From NCBI GenBank assembly GCA_038230515.1, contig JBBRND010000022.1, forward strand, positions 18,405 through 82,404: a stretch of 64,000 nucleotides of DNA. The letters run 5' to 3'. Below the pieces are notes generated by a model. The model was not told where the DNA came from, searched no databases, and saw nothing but the letters and a program-made list of their open reading frames with translations. The position numbers were made by a program, and so were the translations under genes. This document shows positions 33,001 to 40,270 of this stretch, piece by piece. How positions within the stretch are numbered: the first letter of the stretch is position 1; each line of letters opens with the position of its first letter. This DNA comes from JAPLDB01 sp038230515 (lineage in GTDB: Bacteria > Bacteroidota > Bacteroidia > AKYH767-A > 2013-40CM-41-45).

Positions 33001-35381
33001 CTGAGGACACTCAGAAATTTCATTTGAAGCATCCGTCCGTTTTAAATGTAATTGGTGAACTTGGTTTCAACCTGAGTAATGGCGGAGATCAGATAAGAGT
33101 CTTTCAATACAACGATTCGCTTTATCTTTCTCTGGAGTATAGAGATCAATATCCATGGGCCACCTCACCCGATGGAGGTGGCTACACACTCGAGCTGAAA
33201 AGTTCTTCGGGAGATTTGAATGATGGAAACAACTGGTTTGCCGGATGTCTTGGTGGTTCTCCGGGCACTGCCTTCAATGGTCCTTTGGCTATATTCACTA
33301 CTTCAGGTGCTACAATGTTTTGTTCTGATGATACGCTCGTTCTATCTGCATCTCAGGTTCCTGATTATACATATCAATGGCAAAAAAATCATACAAACAT
33401 CAGCGGAGCTACAACGGATTTTTATCAGCCCACGCAAAGCGGAATGTATAATGTAATGGTTGCGAAAAACGGTTGCTCTTCAATCTCTGATTCAATTTCT
33501 GTGACAGTTATTAAGCGTGCAGAAATTCCTATTGCAGCTTCCGCTTCGCGATGTGGTAACGGAAGCGTAACACTTTCTGCATCTTCCTCTACAGATACAA
33601 TAAGTTGGTACGATAATCAGCAGAATTTATTAGCGACCGGAAACAGTTTTACTACCTCGGCTTTAAGCCAGACAACGATTTATTTTGCGCAAGCAGGATT
33701 AACATGCGCAAGCGCAATGGTTGCAGATACCGTTACTATCAATACAACTGCTATTGATCCGGTTACAACTAATCAAAGTATTTGCGGGCATGGTGTCATC
33801 ACTCTAACTGCAACTTCGAACGATACCGTTAGATGGTACCATGCACCAAACGGGAATTTAATTTCGACAGGTGATACCCTGATAACTCCAGATATTAATC
33901 AGACAACAATTTATTTTGCGCAAGGGGGAGATGCTTGCAAAAGTAATTTCGTTCAGGCGACTGCAATTGTAAATCCGATTTCTGCCGATCCGATTTCTGC
34001 CGATCAAAGCCGTTGTGATACAGGAAGCATAACGCTAACTGCAATAAGTAGCGATACAATTCGCTGGTATGATTTGCCAAACGGAAATCTTCTTTCAATA
34101 GGAAATAGTTTTACTACTCCTTCAATAAATCAAACGGTAACATATTACTTGCGTGCAGAAGGTTATTGTCCCGGCAATTTTATTCCGGTTGAAGCCATTG
34201 TGAATTTTATTCCGGCTGATCCCGAAACTGCTGATCAAAGTCGGTGTGGGGAAGGAAGTGTAATGCTGGCCGGAACAAGTAGCGATACAATTCGTTGGTA
34301 CGATTCGCCAAACGGAAATATTCTCTCTGCTGGAAACAATTTTGCGACTCCAGTCATAAATCAGACTACAACATATTATGTGCGCACAGAGGGAATCTGT
34401 TTAAGTAATTTTGTTTCGGTTAATGCAATTGTTAATGCAATTCCAGCCGATCCAGGAACTGCAGATCAAAGCCGTTGCGGTGCTGGAAGTGTTACGCTTA
34501 CTGCAATAAGCACAGATACCATTCGCTGGTATGATTCCCCGGATGGAAATTTGCTTTTCACGGGGAATAGTTTTACTAGTCCTATTATAAATCGAACAGC
34601 AATTTATTATGCGAGAGCAGAAGGAAGCTGTTCTGGTAATTTTATTTCAGCTTCTGCAATTATCAATTCCCTTCCTGTTGATCCGGTAGTTTCTTCGGGG
34701 AGTACTTGCGGGGCTGGATCGGTGCTGCTTGCTGCAATTTCAAACGATACTGTTTATTGGTATGATGCTCCGAACGGTACATTGCTTGTAGCCGGAATAA
34801 CTTTCCAGACACCGATGCTCACTTCTTCAACAACGTATTTTGCCCTTGCAGCAAATGGCTGCACCGGAAATTTTGTTTCCGCGGCTGCTTATGTATTTCC
34901 TGTTTCTCAGGTTTCTCTCGGCAACGATACCATCATTGAAAGTGGAACAATTGTCAACCTGGATGCGGGCTCAGGTTTTAGTTCTTATTTGTGGAGCACA
35001 GGCGAGGTGTCAGAAATAGTTGCTTTAAACTCCACCGGAAATTATTGGGTCACTGTTACTGACCCAAACGGATGTTCCGCAACGGATACCATTCAGATAT
35101 TGGTAACCGTAAATGTGCAGCCGTATGTGTTGGCAGAAGGTGTTCTAATCTATCCTAACCCGACTCATTCAACAATCAGCATCAGTTTTATAAATAGCGG
35201 GATGGAAGATATTTTTCTCCGCCTTGTTGATGAGAACGGAAAGGTAGTATGGAGCGATTTTTCTATAAACCAAAAACGAGTGATGCGAAACATTGATCTC
35301 ACTCAATATGCGGGCGGACTTTATGTTTTCCAAATTGCTTCTCCTAAAAGTAAACGCGAATACAAAATCGTGCTGAAATAA
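30003..35381 (+). CDS. Giant CotH/lamin-tail/Ig-repeat T9SS protein
   Basis: A 1792-residue secreted protein. Signal peptide (1-23); lamin-tail domain (about 24-110, VVINEVQTSNFG, GDWIELYN); a galactose-binding-like region; a chitobiase C-terminal-like domain (about 375-450, VIRYTTNGNLPNASSPLYN); CotH kinase domain (about 460-850, with GGRFRYILYDLDFGFGMYG); a second lamin-tail domain (about 935-1090, ITISEINYNS, GDWFELHN). Next come Ig-like domains and six repeats of about 77 residues (about 1180-1650), each with CGxGSVTL, then SxDTIRWYDxPNGN, then TTYYxRAEGxC. A T9SS sorting domain ends it (LIYPNPTHSTISI). The lamin-tail plus CotH order is common in Bacteroidota surface proteins. Substrate is unknown. 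Confidence 0.9.
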   Translation: MKNKYYFVATFLFFLFGFSILHAQVVINEVQTSNFGSIQDENGSYGDWIELYNTDTLSIDLTGYGLSNNASKPFKFTFPSFNLLPHDHVLIFADNTENTLIGTHWESAAKASDSWRYRANTTAATDTNWRNLSFNDAVWSCGKGAIGYGDGDDSTVVPACISVYMRKTFSIVDTSKILDGVFNMDYDDGFVAYLNGVEIARVNIGQPGIRPLWNNHSVAAFEAQMYQHLPCDSVHLSQNFLRGIIKNGTNVLAIETHNIVTNDNDLSSIPFLSFRLKDSTTMFSPVPAWFPSTHHPKDYFHAAFKLSKTGETIFLTNASATLVDQIAVPDLELDNSYARNTDGENLWKYFSTATPDTANSNSNGYSGYATIPLFSLQAGFYTGTQTLTITTAYPGGVIRYTTNGNLPNASSPLYNSPISITHTTAVRARVFSATSCPSETVTNTYFINLDCKLPVYSIALDSADLWDYNTGIFVKGPNASPNSPYLGANYWQDWEKYMSLEYYDKQKNRAFKFNAALSITGGWSRRFYQKSLEVKLNDRFGLSKIQYDLLPDKSWITKWDDFLLHNTGNDCFVAHIRDPIMERLMRGTNSDYTSYEPCLLYINGAQWGVYYTKENDDDNFVKAEYGYRKDQIDLLKESYLYPDIEIKCGSDTAFRAMYNFAMHTNPSLASFYSGMDSLIELKNLTDYFSAECYYPNDDWMGGVNNNLKMWRPKKTGGRFRYILYDLDFGFGMYGQPSDDILAIALNPNPHNYNSDIFQKLLQNTQFKNYFINRYADLINTTWLPTNVSNVVSGLQDSMRYDMHFQYDKWGGGDTNTWKTNVNAILTFSSARPAYARNQIQSDLGMTGQVTLTLQASPDGAGRIQISTITPSTLPWSGVYFNGNPVTITAIPNSGYTFNHWFSNVAITASDTNKSVTRNFTSSDVITAYFTGSSVSPQITISEINYNSDSASNAGDWFELHNLSSVDLDISAWKIRDDNDHHEFVFPLSTILSANNYLVVSEDTQKFHLKHPSVLNVIGELGFNLSNGGDQIRVFQYNDSLYLSLEYRDQYPWATSPDGGGYTLELKSSSGDLNDGNNWFAGCLGGSPGTAFNGPLAIFTTSGATMFCSDDTLVLSASQVPDYTYQWQKNHTNISGATTDFYQPTQSGMYNVMVAKNGCSSISDSISVTVIKRAEIPIAASASRCGNGSVTLSASSSTDTISWYDNQQNLLATGNSFTTSALSQTTIYFAQAGLTCASAMVADTVTINTTAIDPVTTNQSICGHGVITLTATSNDTVRWYHAPNGNLISTGDTLITPDINQTTIYFAQGGDACKSNFVQATAIVNPISADPISADQSRCDTGSITLTAISSDTIRWYDLPNGNLLSIGNSFTTPSINQTVTYYLRAEGYCPGNFIPVEAIVNFIPADPETADQSRCGEGSVMLAGTSSDTIRWYDSPNGNILSAGNNFATPVINQTTTYYVRTEGICLSNFVSVNAIVNAIPADPGTADQSRCGAGSVTLTAISTDTIRWYDSPDGNLLFTGNSFTSPIINRTAIYYARAEGSCSGNFISASAIINSLPVDPVVSSGSTCGAGSVLLAAISNDTVYWYDAPNGTLLVAGITFQTPMLTSSTTYFALAANGCTGNFVSAAAYVFPVSQVSLGNDTIIESGTIVNLDAGSGFSSYLWSTGEVSEIVALNSTGNYWVTVTDPNGCSATDTIQILVTVNVQPYVLAEGVLIYPNPTHSTISISFINSGMEDIFLRLVDENGKVVWSDFSINQKRVMRNIDLTQYAGGLYVFQIASPKSKREYKIVLK

Positions 35382-35411
35382 TTTCAACAATTTGAGCTCG
35401 GAGAACGAGGC

Positions 35412-35448
35412 AAAAAAAGAGCCGATTCACATTACGCGAACCGGCTCC
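35412..35448 (-). terminator. Terminator of the ECF sigma operon
   Basis: On the minus strand GAGCCGGTTCGCG, a short loop and GAATCGGCTC form a stem followed by seven T residues (plus-strand A-run 35412-35418). It lies about 30 bases after the stop of the Spy-like gene. The A-run before the stem on the plus strand gives it little use for the convergent CotH gene unless the paired form also works there. Confidence 0.85.
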
Positions 35449-35474
35449 TACTTAGCACACCATGAATCAAAAAA

Positions 35475-35987
35475 TTATTTCCCGAGAGGACGCTTTTTAT
35501 CCATGCGATCTCTCTTCATATCCTGCCTGTCCATTCTATTTTCTTTTATTTTGTCGAGTAGTTCGCGCTTGAAATCTTCCTCGGCACGATACAACTGCGC
35601 AACTTTTTTTATTGGTAACACTTGTTTGAATTGGTTGTGATATTTTTTCAGAAGATCAAGTTCACTTTGTCTGAAACCAAGTTCGGAGTCCACAGCTTTC
35701 TCCACATCCTTATCAACCATTTCCTCAAAATTCATTTTTGCATTCACTAAATTTTCTCTGCGCGATTTGCGCAATCCTTCAAGTTCATCCTGATACTTAT
35801 TGTACACTGGCCAGAAAACTTTTGCTTCCTCAGGAGTGAGGTTTAATCGATTGGTAAGAAAACCAACCTTCATTGCCTCTACACGCTCACGTGCCTCTCT
35901 TGTCGGTTGATCATCTCGCGGAGGCGGCTGCTGAGCAAACAATGTTGTTGCGGAGATCAAAAGAAATATGAGTAAATAATTTTTCAT
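35475..35987 (-). CDS. Periplasmic Spy/CpxP-like protein of the sigma operon
   Basis: A 170-residue protein with a signal peptide (MKNYLLIFLLISATTLFAQ) and a highly charged, helical mature part. The segment FLTNRLNLTPEEAKVFWPVY near 43-62 is the form seen in Spy/LTxxQ-related periplasmic proteins encoded beside sigma/anti-sigma pairs in Bacteroidota. A coiled-coil is likely over 60-150, and the tail is basic (DRQDMKRDRMDKKR). Its ATG overlaps the stop of the anti-sigma-like gene by four bases, so it is translationally coupled. Probably an envelope stress sensor or chaperone; inferred from context. Confidence 0.75.
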   Translation of the reverse strand: MKNYLLIFLLISATTLFAQQPPPRDDQPTREARERVEAMKVGFLTNRLNLTPEEAKVFWPVYNKYQDELEGLRKSRRENLVNAKMNFEEMVDKDVEKAVDSELGFRQSELDLLKKYHNQFKQVLPIKKVAQLYRAEEDFKRELLDKIKENRMDRQDMKRDRMDKKRPLGK

Positions 35988-36571
35988 AACTGTTCTGTTA
36001 TCGAAGTTAAATCAATGTCGTTGTCAATTAAATAATCCTGCAAGTCAGTATCCTGCGTTTGGGTTGATGAAGGAATCTCATCAGCCAATGCATCCACGAG
36101 AGAGGATTCATCAAGTTGTGCAAGGAATGCTGCATCGAGCTGTTCTGTTTCGCTGAGTTGAGGTGTAGCATAATCAACGCTGATAGTGCGTGTAAAATAG
36201 TTTACACTAAATACCACTGCCAAAGCAACAGAAGCAAACGCAAGAGAAAATTTTGGTACAGGACGGAATAAAGCTTCTGAAATCCATTCTCTGATTGAAA
36301 TGCGTTTTGACTTTTGGTCAATAATGCGCTGCTGAATAATGGTGGGAAGTGATTCAAAATATCCTGTAGGAACTTTAAACGGATTTTTAGTATTCACCGA
36401 TTCAAGGTTTGGCAACGGTTCAATCCGCTGCATCACATCGGCATTCAATGAATCGAAATAACCTTCAGGTACCTTAAACGGGTTCTCTATTTTGATTTGA
36501 GAAAGTTCAGGAGCCAGGTTCTTCAACTCATCATTGTTGAACTGTTCGCTATTTGATTTATCTTTTTTCAT
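35984..36571 (-). CDS. Putative membrane anti-sigma factor
   Basis: A 195-residue protein with one predicted membrane helix (about 112-128, FSLAFASVALAVVFSVNYF). The cytoplasmic N-terminal part contains two copies of the short motif NPFKVPEGYF / NPFKVPTGYF (about 30-40 and 62-72). The periplasmic part is acidic and ends in EQL. The position directly between an ECF sigma gene and a periplasmic Spy-like gene, with 41 bases to the first and a four-base overlap with the second, makes an anti-sigma role likely. It lacks a recognisable zinc-binding anti-sigma motif, so the assignment rests on context and topology. Confidence 0.7.
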   Translation of the reverse strand: MKKDKSNSEQFNNDELKNLAPELSQIKIENPFKVPEGYFDSLNADVMQRIEPLPNLESVNTKNPFKVPTGYFESLPTIIQQRIIDQKSKRISIREWISEALFRPVPKFSLAFASVALAVVFSVNYFTRTISVDYATPQLSETEQLDAAFLAQLDESSLVDALADEIPSSTQTQDTDLQDYLIDNDIDLTSITEQL

Positions 36572-36612
36572 TCGCCTAAACTGGCGTTTTGATGGGTTCT
36601 GGTTTGAATGGT

Positions 36613-37158
36613 TTAACGCACAGTAAGATATTTCTCGAGTTTTTTGACAGCATGATGATAGCTCGCTTTCAGTGCTCCTACCGTGAGATTCAGCACTTCT
36701 GCAATTTCTTCGTATTTCATCGCATCAAAATACTTCATATTGAAAATAATGCGTTGTTGAGTAGGAAGTTTTAACACTGCCTGTTGAAGTTTTAGCATTA
36801 TTTTATCTCCCGTAAAATTAGGATCGCCCGAAAGATTATTCGATAGTTCGTGTTCCACATCAGCAATGGGAACAAAAAACCTTTTCTTTTTATTATTAAT
36901 AAATGTAATTGACTCATTGGTAGCGATGCGGTAAAGCCATGTATAGAGTTGAGAGTCTTGGCGAAAGTTGTCAAGCGATTTCCAAACCTTGATAAAAACA
37001 TTCTGAACCACATCATTTGCATCGTCATGATCAATTACCATTCTGCGGATGTGCCAGTATAATCTCTGCTGATATTTCCGCATCAGCAGATTGAATGCGT
37101 AACTGCGAGAACTATAATCACGAAATTTTTCAAGAAGTTCCTGATCAGTGTGTTCCAT
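36613..37158 (-). CDS. ECF-type RNA polymerase sigma factor
   Basis: A 181-residue sigma-70 family factor of the extracytoplasmic type. Region 2 spans about 20-85 (DDANDVVQNVFIKVWKSLDN and YTWLYRIATNE), and region 4 spans about 125-178 (LPTQQRIIFNMKYFDAMKY and a helix-turn-helix EEIAEVLNLTVGALKASYHHA). It has no region 1 or 3. It heads the minus-strand operon sigma / anti-sigma / Spy-like protein that ends at the terminator at 35412. Such operons usually respond to envelope stress and activate themselves; no target promoter is identified here. Confidence 0.9.
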   Translation of the reverse strand: MEHTDQELLEKFRDYSSRSYAFNLLMRKYQQRLYWHIRRMVIDHDDANDVVQNVFIKVWKSLDNFRQDSQLYTWLYRIATNESITFINNKKKRFFVPIADVEHELSNNLSGDPNFTGDKIMLKLQQAVLKLPTQQRIIFNMKYFDAMKYEEIAEVLNLTVGALKASYHHAVKKLEKYLTVR

Positions 37159-37163
37159 GAATT

Positions 37164-37233
37164 GTTTAATGTTTAAAGTTTAAGGATCTAAAGTCGGTTT
37201 CTAACCTTAAACTTTGCACCCCACGCATTAAAC
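37164..37233. terminator. Nested inverted repeat between sigma and transketolase genes
   Basis: GTTTAATG (37164-37171) pairs with CATTAAAC (37226-37233), and inside them AAAGTTTAAGG (37175-37185) pairs with CCTTAAACTTT (37205-37215). The outer arm includes the transketolase stop region. It could terminate the transketolase transcript before the sigma gene, but no long T-run follows, so the role is uncertain. Confidence 0.45.
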
Positions 37234-38196
37234 GTATTCAGTTTTTTTTCGACTCAACGCTTTTGTTGCGGCTTCAACAATGTTCGAACTATCTAAGCCA
37301 TACTTTACCATCAATTGCTCTGGTGTTCCGCTCTCTCCGAATGTGTCATTTACGGCAACAAATTCCTGTGGTGATGGATGATGTTGCGCAAGTACATGCG
37401 CGATGGCATCTCCAAGTCCTCCGTTCAGTTGATGTTCTTCAGCAGTAACTAAACAGCCCGTCTTTCGCACGCTATGTATGACGGCCTCTTTATCCAATGG
37501 TTTAATTGTATGTATGTTGATCACTTCAGCACTGATGCCTTTTGCTTCGAGTGCATCACATGCTTCGAGTGCTTTCCACACAAGATGACCTGTTGCAAAA
37601 ATGGAAACATCAGTGCCTTCACTCAACATCAAAGCTTTTCCGATTTCAAATTTTTGATCGAAGGAAGTAAAGTTCTGCACCACCGGTCTTCCGAAACGTA
37701 AGTAAACGGGACCAACGTATTCTGCTATTGCAATTGTAGCTGCCTTTGTCTGGTTATAGTCGCAGGGATTTATCACAACCATGCCAGGCAGCATTCGCAT
37801 CATTCCGAGGTCTTCAAGTATCTGATGCGTAGCACCATCTTCACCAAGAGTAATGCCTGCGTGGCTTGCACAGATTTTTACATTCTTTCCGCTGTATGCA
37901 ATGCTCTGGCGAATCTGATCATAAACTCTTCCGGTCGAAAAATTTGCAAACGTTCCGGTGAAGGGAATTCTTCCCCCGATGGTTAAGCCCGCAGCAATGC
38001 CCATCATGTTTGCTTCAGCAATGCCTACTTGGAAAAAGCGATCGGGAAATTCTTTTTCAAACGCATCCATCTTGAGCGAGCCGGTAAGGTCGGCACAAAG
38101 TGCGACTACGTTTGTGTTTTTTCTTCCGAGTTCCAGTAGGCCAGCACCAAAACCGCTGCGTGTATCTTTCTTGTCAAGTATCGGGTATTTTTTCAT
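37228..38196 (-). CDS. Transketolase, C-terminal subunit
   Basis: A 322-residue protein covering only the pyrimidine-binding and C-terminal domains of transketolase (TktB half of a split enzyme). Seen: GFGAGLLELGRKN near 15, FFQVGIAEANMMGIAAGL near 53-70 with the glutamate that activates thiamine diphosphate, and SHAGITLGEDGATHQ near 110-124. The diphosphate-binding N-terminal half (about 280 residues) should be a separate polypeptide, but it is not next to this gene: the upstream neighbour comB faces the other way. The partner must be elsewhere in the genome. The active enzyme would transfer two-carbon units in the pentose phosphate pathway. Confidence 0.88.
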   Translation of the reverse strand: MKKYPILDKKDTRSGFGAGLLELGRKNTNVVALCADLTGSLKMDAFEKEFPDRFFQVGIAEANMMGIAAGLTIGGRIPFTGTFANFSTGRVYDQIRQSIAYSGKNVKICASHAGITLGEDGATHQILEDLGMMRMLPGMVVINPCDYNQTKAATIAIAEYVGPVYLRFGRPVVQNFTSFDQKFEIGKALMLSEGTDVSIFATGHLVWKALEACDALEAKGISAEVINIHTIKPLDKEAVIHSVRKTGCLVTAEEHQLNGGLGDAIAHVLAQHHPSPQEFVAVNDTFGESGTPEQLMVKYGLDSSNIVEAATKALSRKKTEYV

Positions 38197-38451
38197 CGGA
38201 TCGTTTTGAAGAATAGGAAGGCGAAAGTACTAATTTGATTTACAAGAATGTTTCATTCTAATATCAATGAATGAACGAAAAAAAATTATCTTAAAAAAGA
38301 CTTGAAAATTTTTTTTCTTTCATCTCTGATCTAACTTTTATAGTTTTACCCAATATTATTTGTGATAACTAATTTGAAGAGTTTATTCCTTTCTCATGTT
38401 ATTTATCCTTTCTTTACAATAATAAAATAACAGAATAATCCTTCAGCAAAT

Positions 38452-39198
38452 ATGCATGGGTCACTAACTGGTCAGTTAAAAATAGATGCATGTTTTTCTC
38501 CACACCTTTATCCCATTTATCGCGATGATGCGAGCATTGTAGTCATCATTGATATTCTGAGAGCTACTTCTGCCATCTGCACCGCTTTCCATCACGGTGC
38601 CGAAAAAATAATTCCAGTTGCTACTGTGGAGGAAGCAATGGAATATAAGAAGAAAGGATACCTTACCGGTGCAGAGCGCGATGCTATTCCGCTGGATGGA
38701 TTTGACTTCGGAAATTCTCCGTTCAGTTACATGGGCGATAACGTGAAAGGAAAAACAATTGCCATTACCACCACCAATGGCACACAGGCAATTCATGCAG
38801 CACGTGATGCTTACAAAATTGTGATCGGATCATTTCTTAATCTCAGAGCGCTCTCTCAGTTTCTCATCAGCGAAAAAAGAGACGTGCTCCTGCTGTGCAG
38901 CGGATGGAAAAATAAATTCAACCTCGAAGATGCGTTGTTTGCAGGAGCAGTAACCGAAGAAATTCTTTCCGCGACTTCAAACTACAAATTAGGTGATGCC
39001 TGTCTGGCACTCAAATATCTTTATGCAATGGCAAAAGATAATCCGTACAAGTTTCTCAACTATTCTTATCACAAAGAACGTCTCGCCCGTTTGAATTTAA
39101 AGAAGGACATTAAATATTGTCTCACTACAAATCAAACCAATGTAATTCCGGTTTTAAAAGATGGAGCGTTGGTAAATTTTGCAGCTGTCGAAGTATAA
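38452..39198 (+). CDS. comB: 2-phosphosulfolactate phosphatase family protein
   Basis: ComB-type phosphatase (PF04029), which hydrolyses 2-phosphosulfolactate to sulfolactate in coenzyme M synthesis. Family features are seen: VVIIDILRATSAICTAFHHG near 29-48, GFDFGNSPF near 84-92, and TTNGTQAI near 107-114. The 248-residue length is normal. Bacteroidota do not make coenzyme M. Many make sulfonolipids from cysteate, so a sulfonate-metabolism role is plausible but not shown. A gap of 255 bases separates it from the divergent transketolase gene, and the phospholipase-like gene follows after 76 bases. Confidence 0.82.
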   Translation: MHGSLTGQLKIDACFSPHLYPIYRDDASIVVIIDILRATSAICTAFHHGAEKIIPVATVEEAMEYKKKGYLTGAERDAIPLDGFDFGNSPFSYMGDNVKGKTIAITTTNGTQAIHAARDAYKIVIGSFLNLRALSQFLISEKRDVLLLCSGWKNKFNLEDALFAGAVTEEILSATSNYKLGDACLALKYLYAMAKDNPYKFLNYSYHKERLARLNLKKDIKYCLTTNQTNVIPVLKDGALVNFAAVEV

Positions 39199-39274
39199 AT
39201 CGTAAGGTAACTCAATTAACTTAATCAACAAATTAACCTTTTTTACCGTTCTTCGCACCAGTAATTTCATCTGC

Positions 39275-40258
39275 ATGAATAAAAGAATTATAGTTGCTTC
39301 AATACTAATATTTTCATTTTTGTATTCTCCGTTCGTTTTCGGCTGGGGATTCTGGGGACACCAGCGCATTAACAAGATGGCGTCCTTTACTTTGCCGCCA
39401 GAACTTTTTGGTTTTTACAAAAAACATATTGACTATATTACAGAACATGCAGTTGATCCTGATAAAAGAAGATACTCCGATCCTAACGAAGCACCTCGCC
39501 ACTTCATTGACCTTGATCATTACGGAATGCATGCCATTGATTCCATGCCTCACTTCTGGAAAAATGCTGTCGCAAAATATACCGAGGACACGCTGATTAC
39601 CTATGGAATTGTTCCGTGGCACATCAATAAAATGCAGTATCGGCTCACCGATGCATTCAAAGCGGGTAATGTGGATGAAATACTTTATCTATCAGCTTCG
39701 CTGGGCCATTATGTGGCAGATGCGCATGTGCCGCTGCATGTTTCAGAGAATTACAACGGACAAATGACAAACCAGGTTGGCATACATGGCTTTTGGGAGT
39801 CGCGCATACCTGAAATGTTTGGCGAAAATTACGACTACCTTGTTGGTCGTGCACACTTCATTGAAAAGCCTCAGGAAGAAGCATGGAAAATTGTAGCCGG
39901 AAGTTTTGCTGCGCTTGATTCTGTGCTGCGTTTTGACAGAGAGTTAAGCAAAAAAATTTCTCCTGATCAGAAGTATGCTTTCGAACAACGCGGTTCAACT
40001 ACTGTGAAAGTGTACAGCAAGGAATACACTGAAGCTTACAATAAAATGCTTGACGGAATGGTAGAGCGCAGAATGCGTTCTGCAATACTTGAAGTAGGTT
40101 CCTTCTGGTACACCTGCTGGGTAAATGCGGGAAGTCCTGACTTAACAAACGTAATGAACAGAGAAGTGAGTGATTCCATGAAACAAAAATTGAAAGAAGA
40201 AGAAGAACTCTGGATGAACGGCACCCTGAAACCAAAGGGACATGAAGATGAGAAATAA
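39275..40258 (+). CDS. Secreted zinc-dependent phospholipase C / S1-P1 nuclease-fold protein
   Basis: A 327-residue exported protein: signal peptide to about residue 23 (FLYSPFVFG), then the conserved N-terminal WGFWGHQRIN, in which the mature N-terminal Trp and the histidine would bind zinc. Further ligands are HFIDLDHY near 76-83, GHYVADAHVPLHVSEN near 148-163 and HGFWESRIPE near 172-181. This metal-ligand order (W, H, D, H-x3-D, H-x3-E) belongs to the alpha-helical phospholipase C / P1 nuclease superfamily. Lipid or nucleic-acid substrate cannot be decided by eye. It sits 12 bases before nnr, so the two may be cotranscribed. Confidence 0.8.
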   Translation: MNKRIIVASILIFSFLYSPFVFGWGFWGHQRINKMASFTLPPELFGFYKKHIDYITEHAVDPDKRRYSDPNEAPRHFIDLDHYGMHAIDSMPHFWKNAVAKYTEDTLITYGIVPWHINKMQYRLTDAFKAGNVDEILYLSASLGHYVADAHVPLHVSENYNGQMTNQVGIHGFWESRIPEMFGENYDYLVGRAHFIEKPQEEAWKIVAGSFAALDSVLRFDRELSKKISPDQKYAFEQRGSTTVKVYSKEYTEAYNKMLDGMVERRMRSAILEVGSFWYTCWVNAGSPDLTNVMNREVSDSMKQKLKEEEELWMNGTLKPKGHEDEK

Positions 40259-40270
40259 TTTTTTTTTCTG

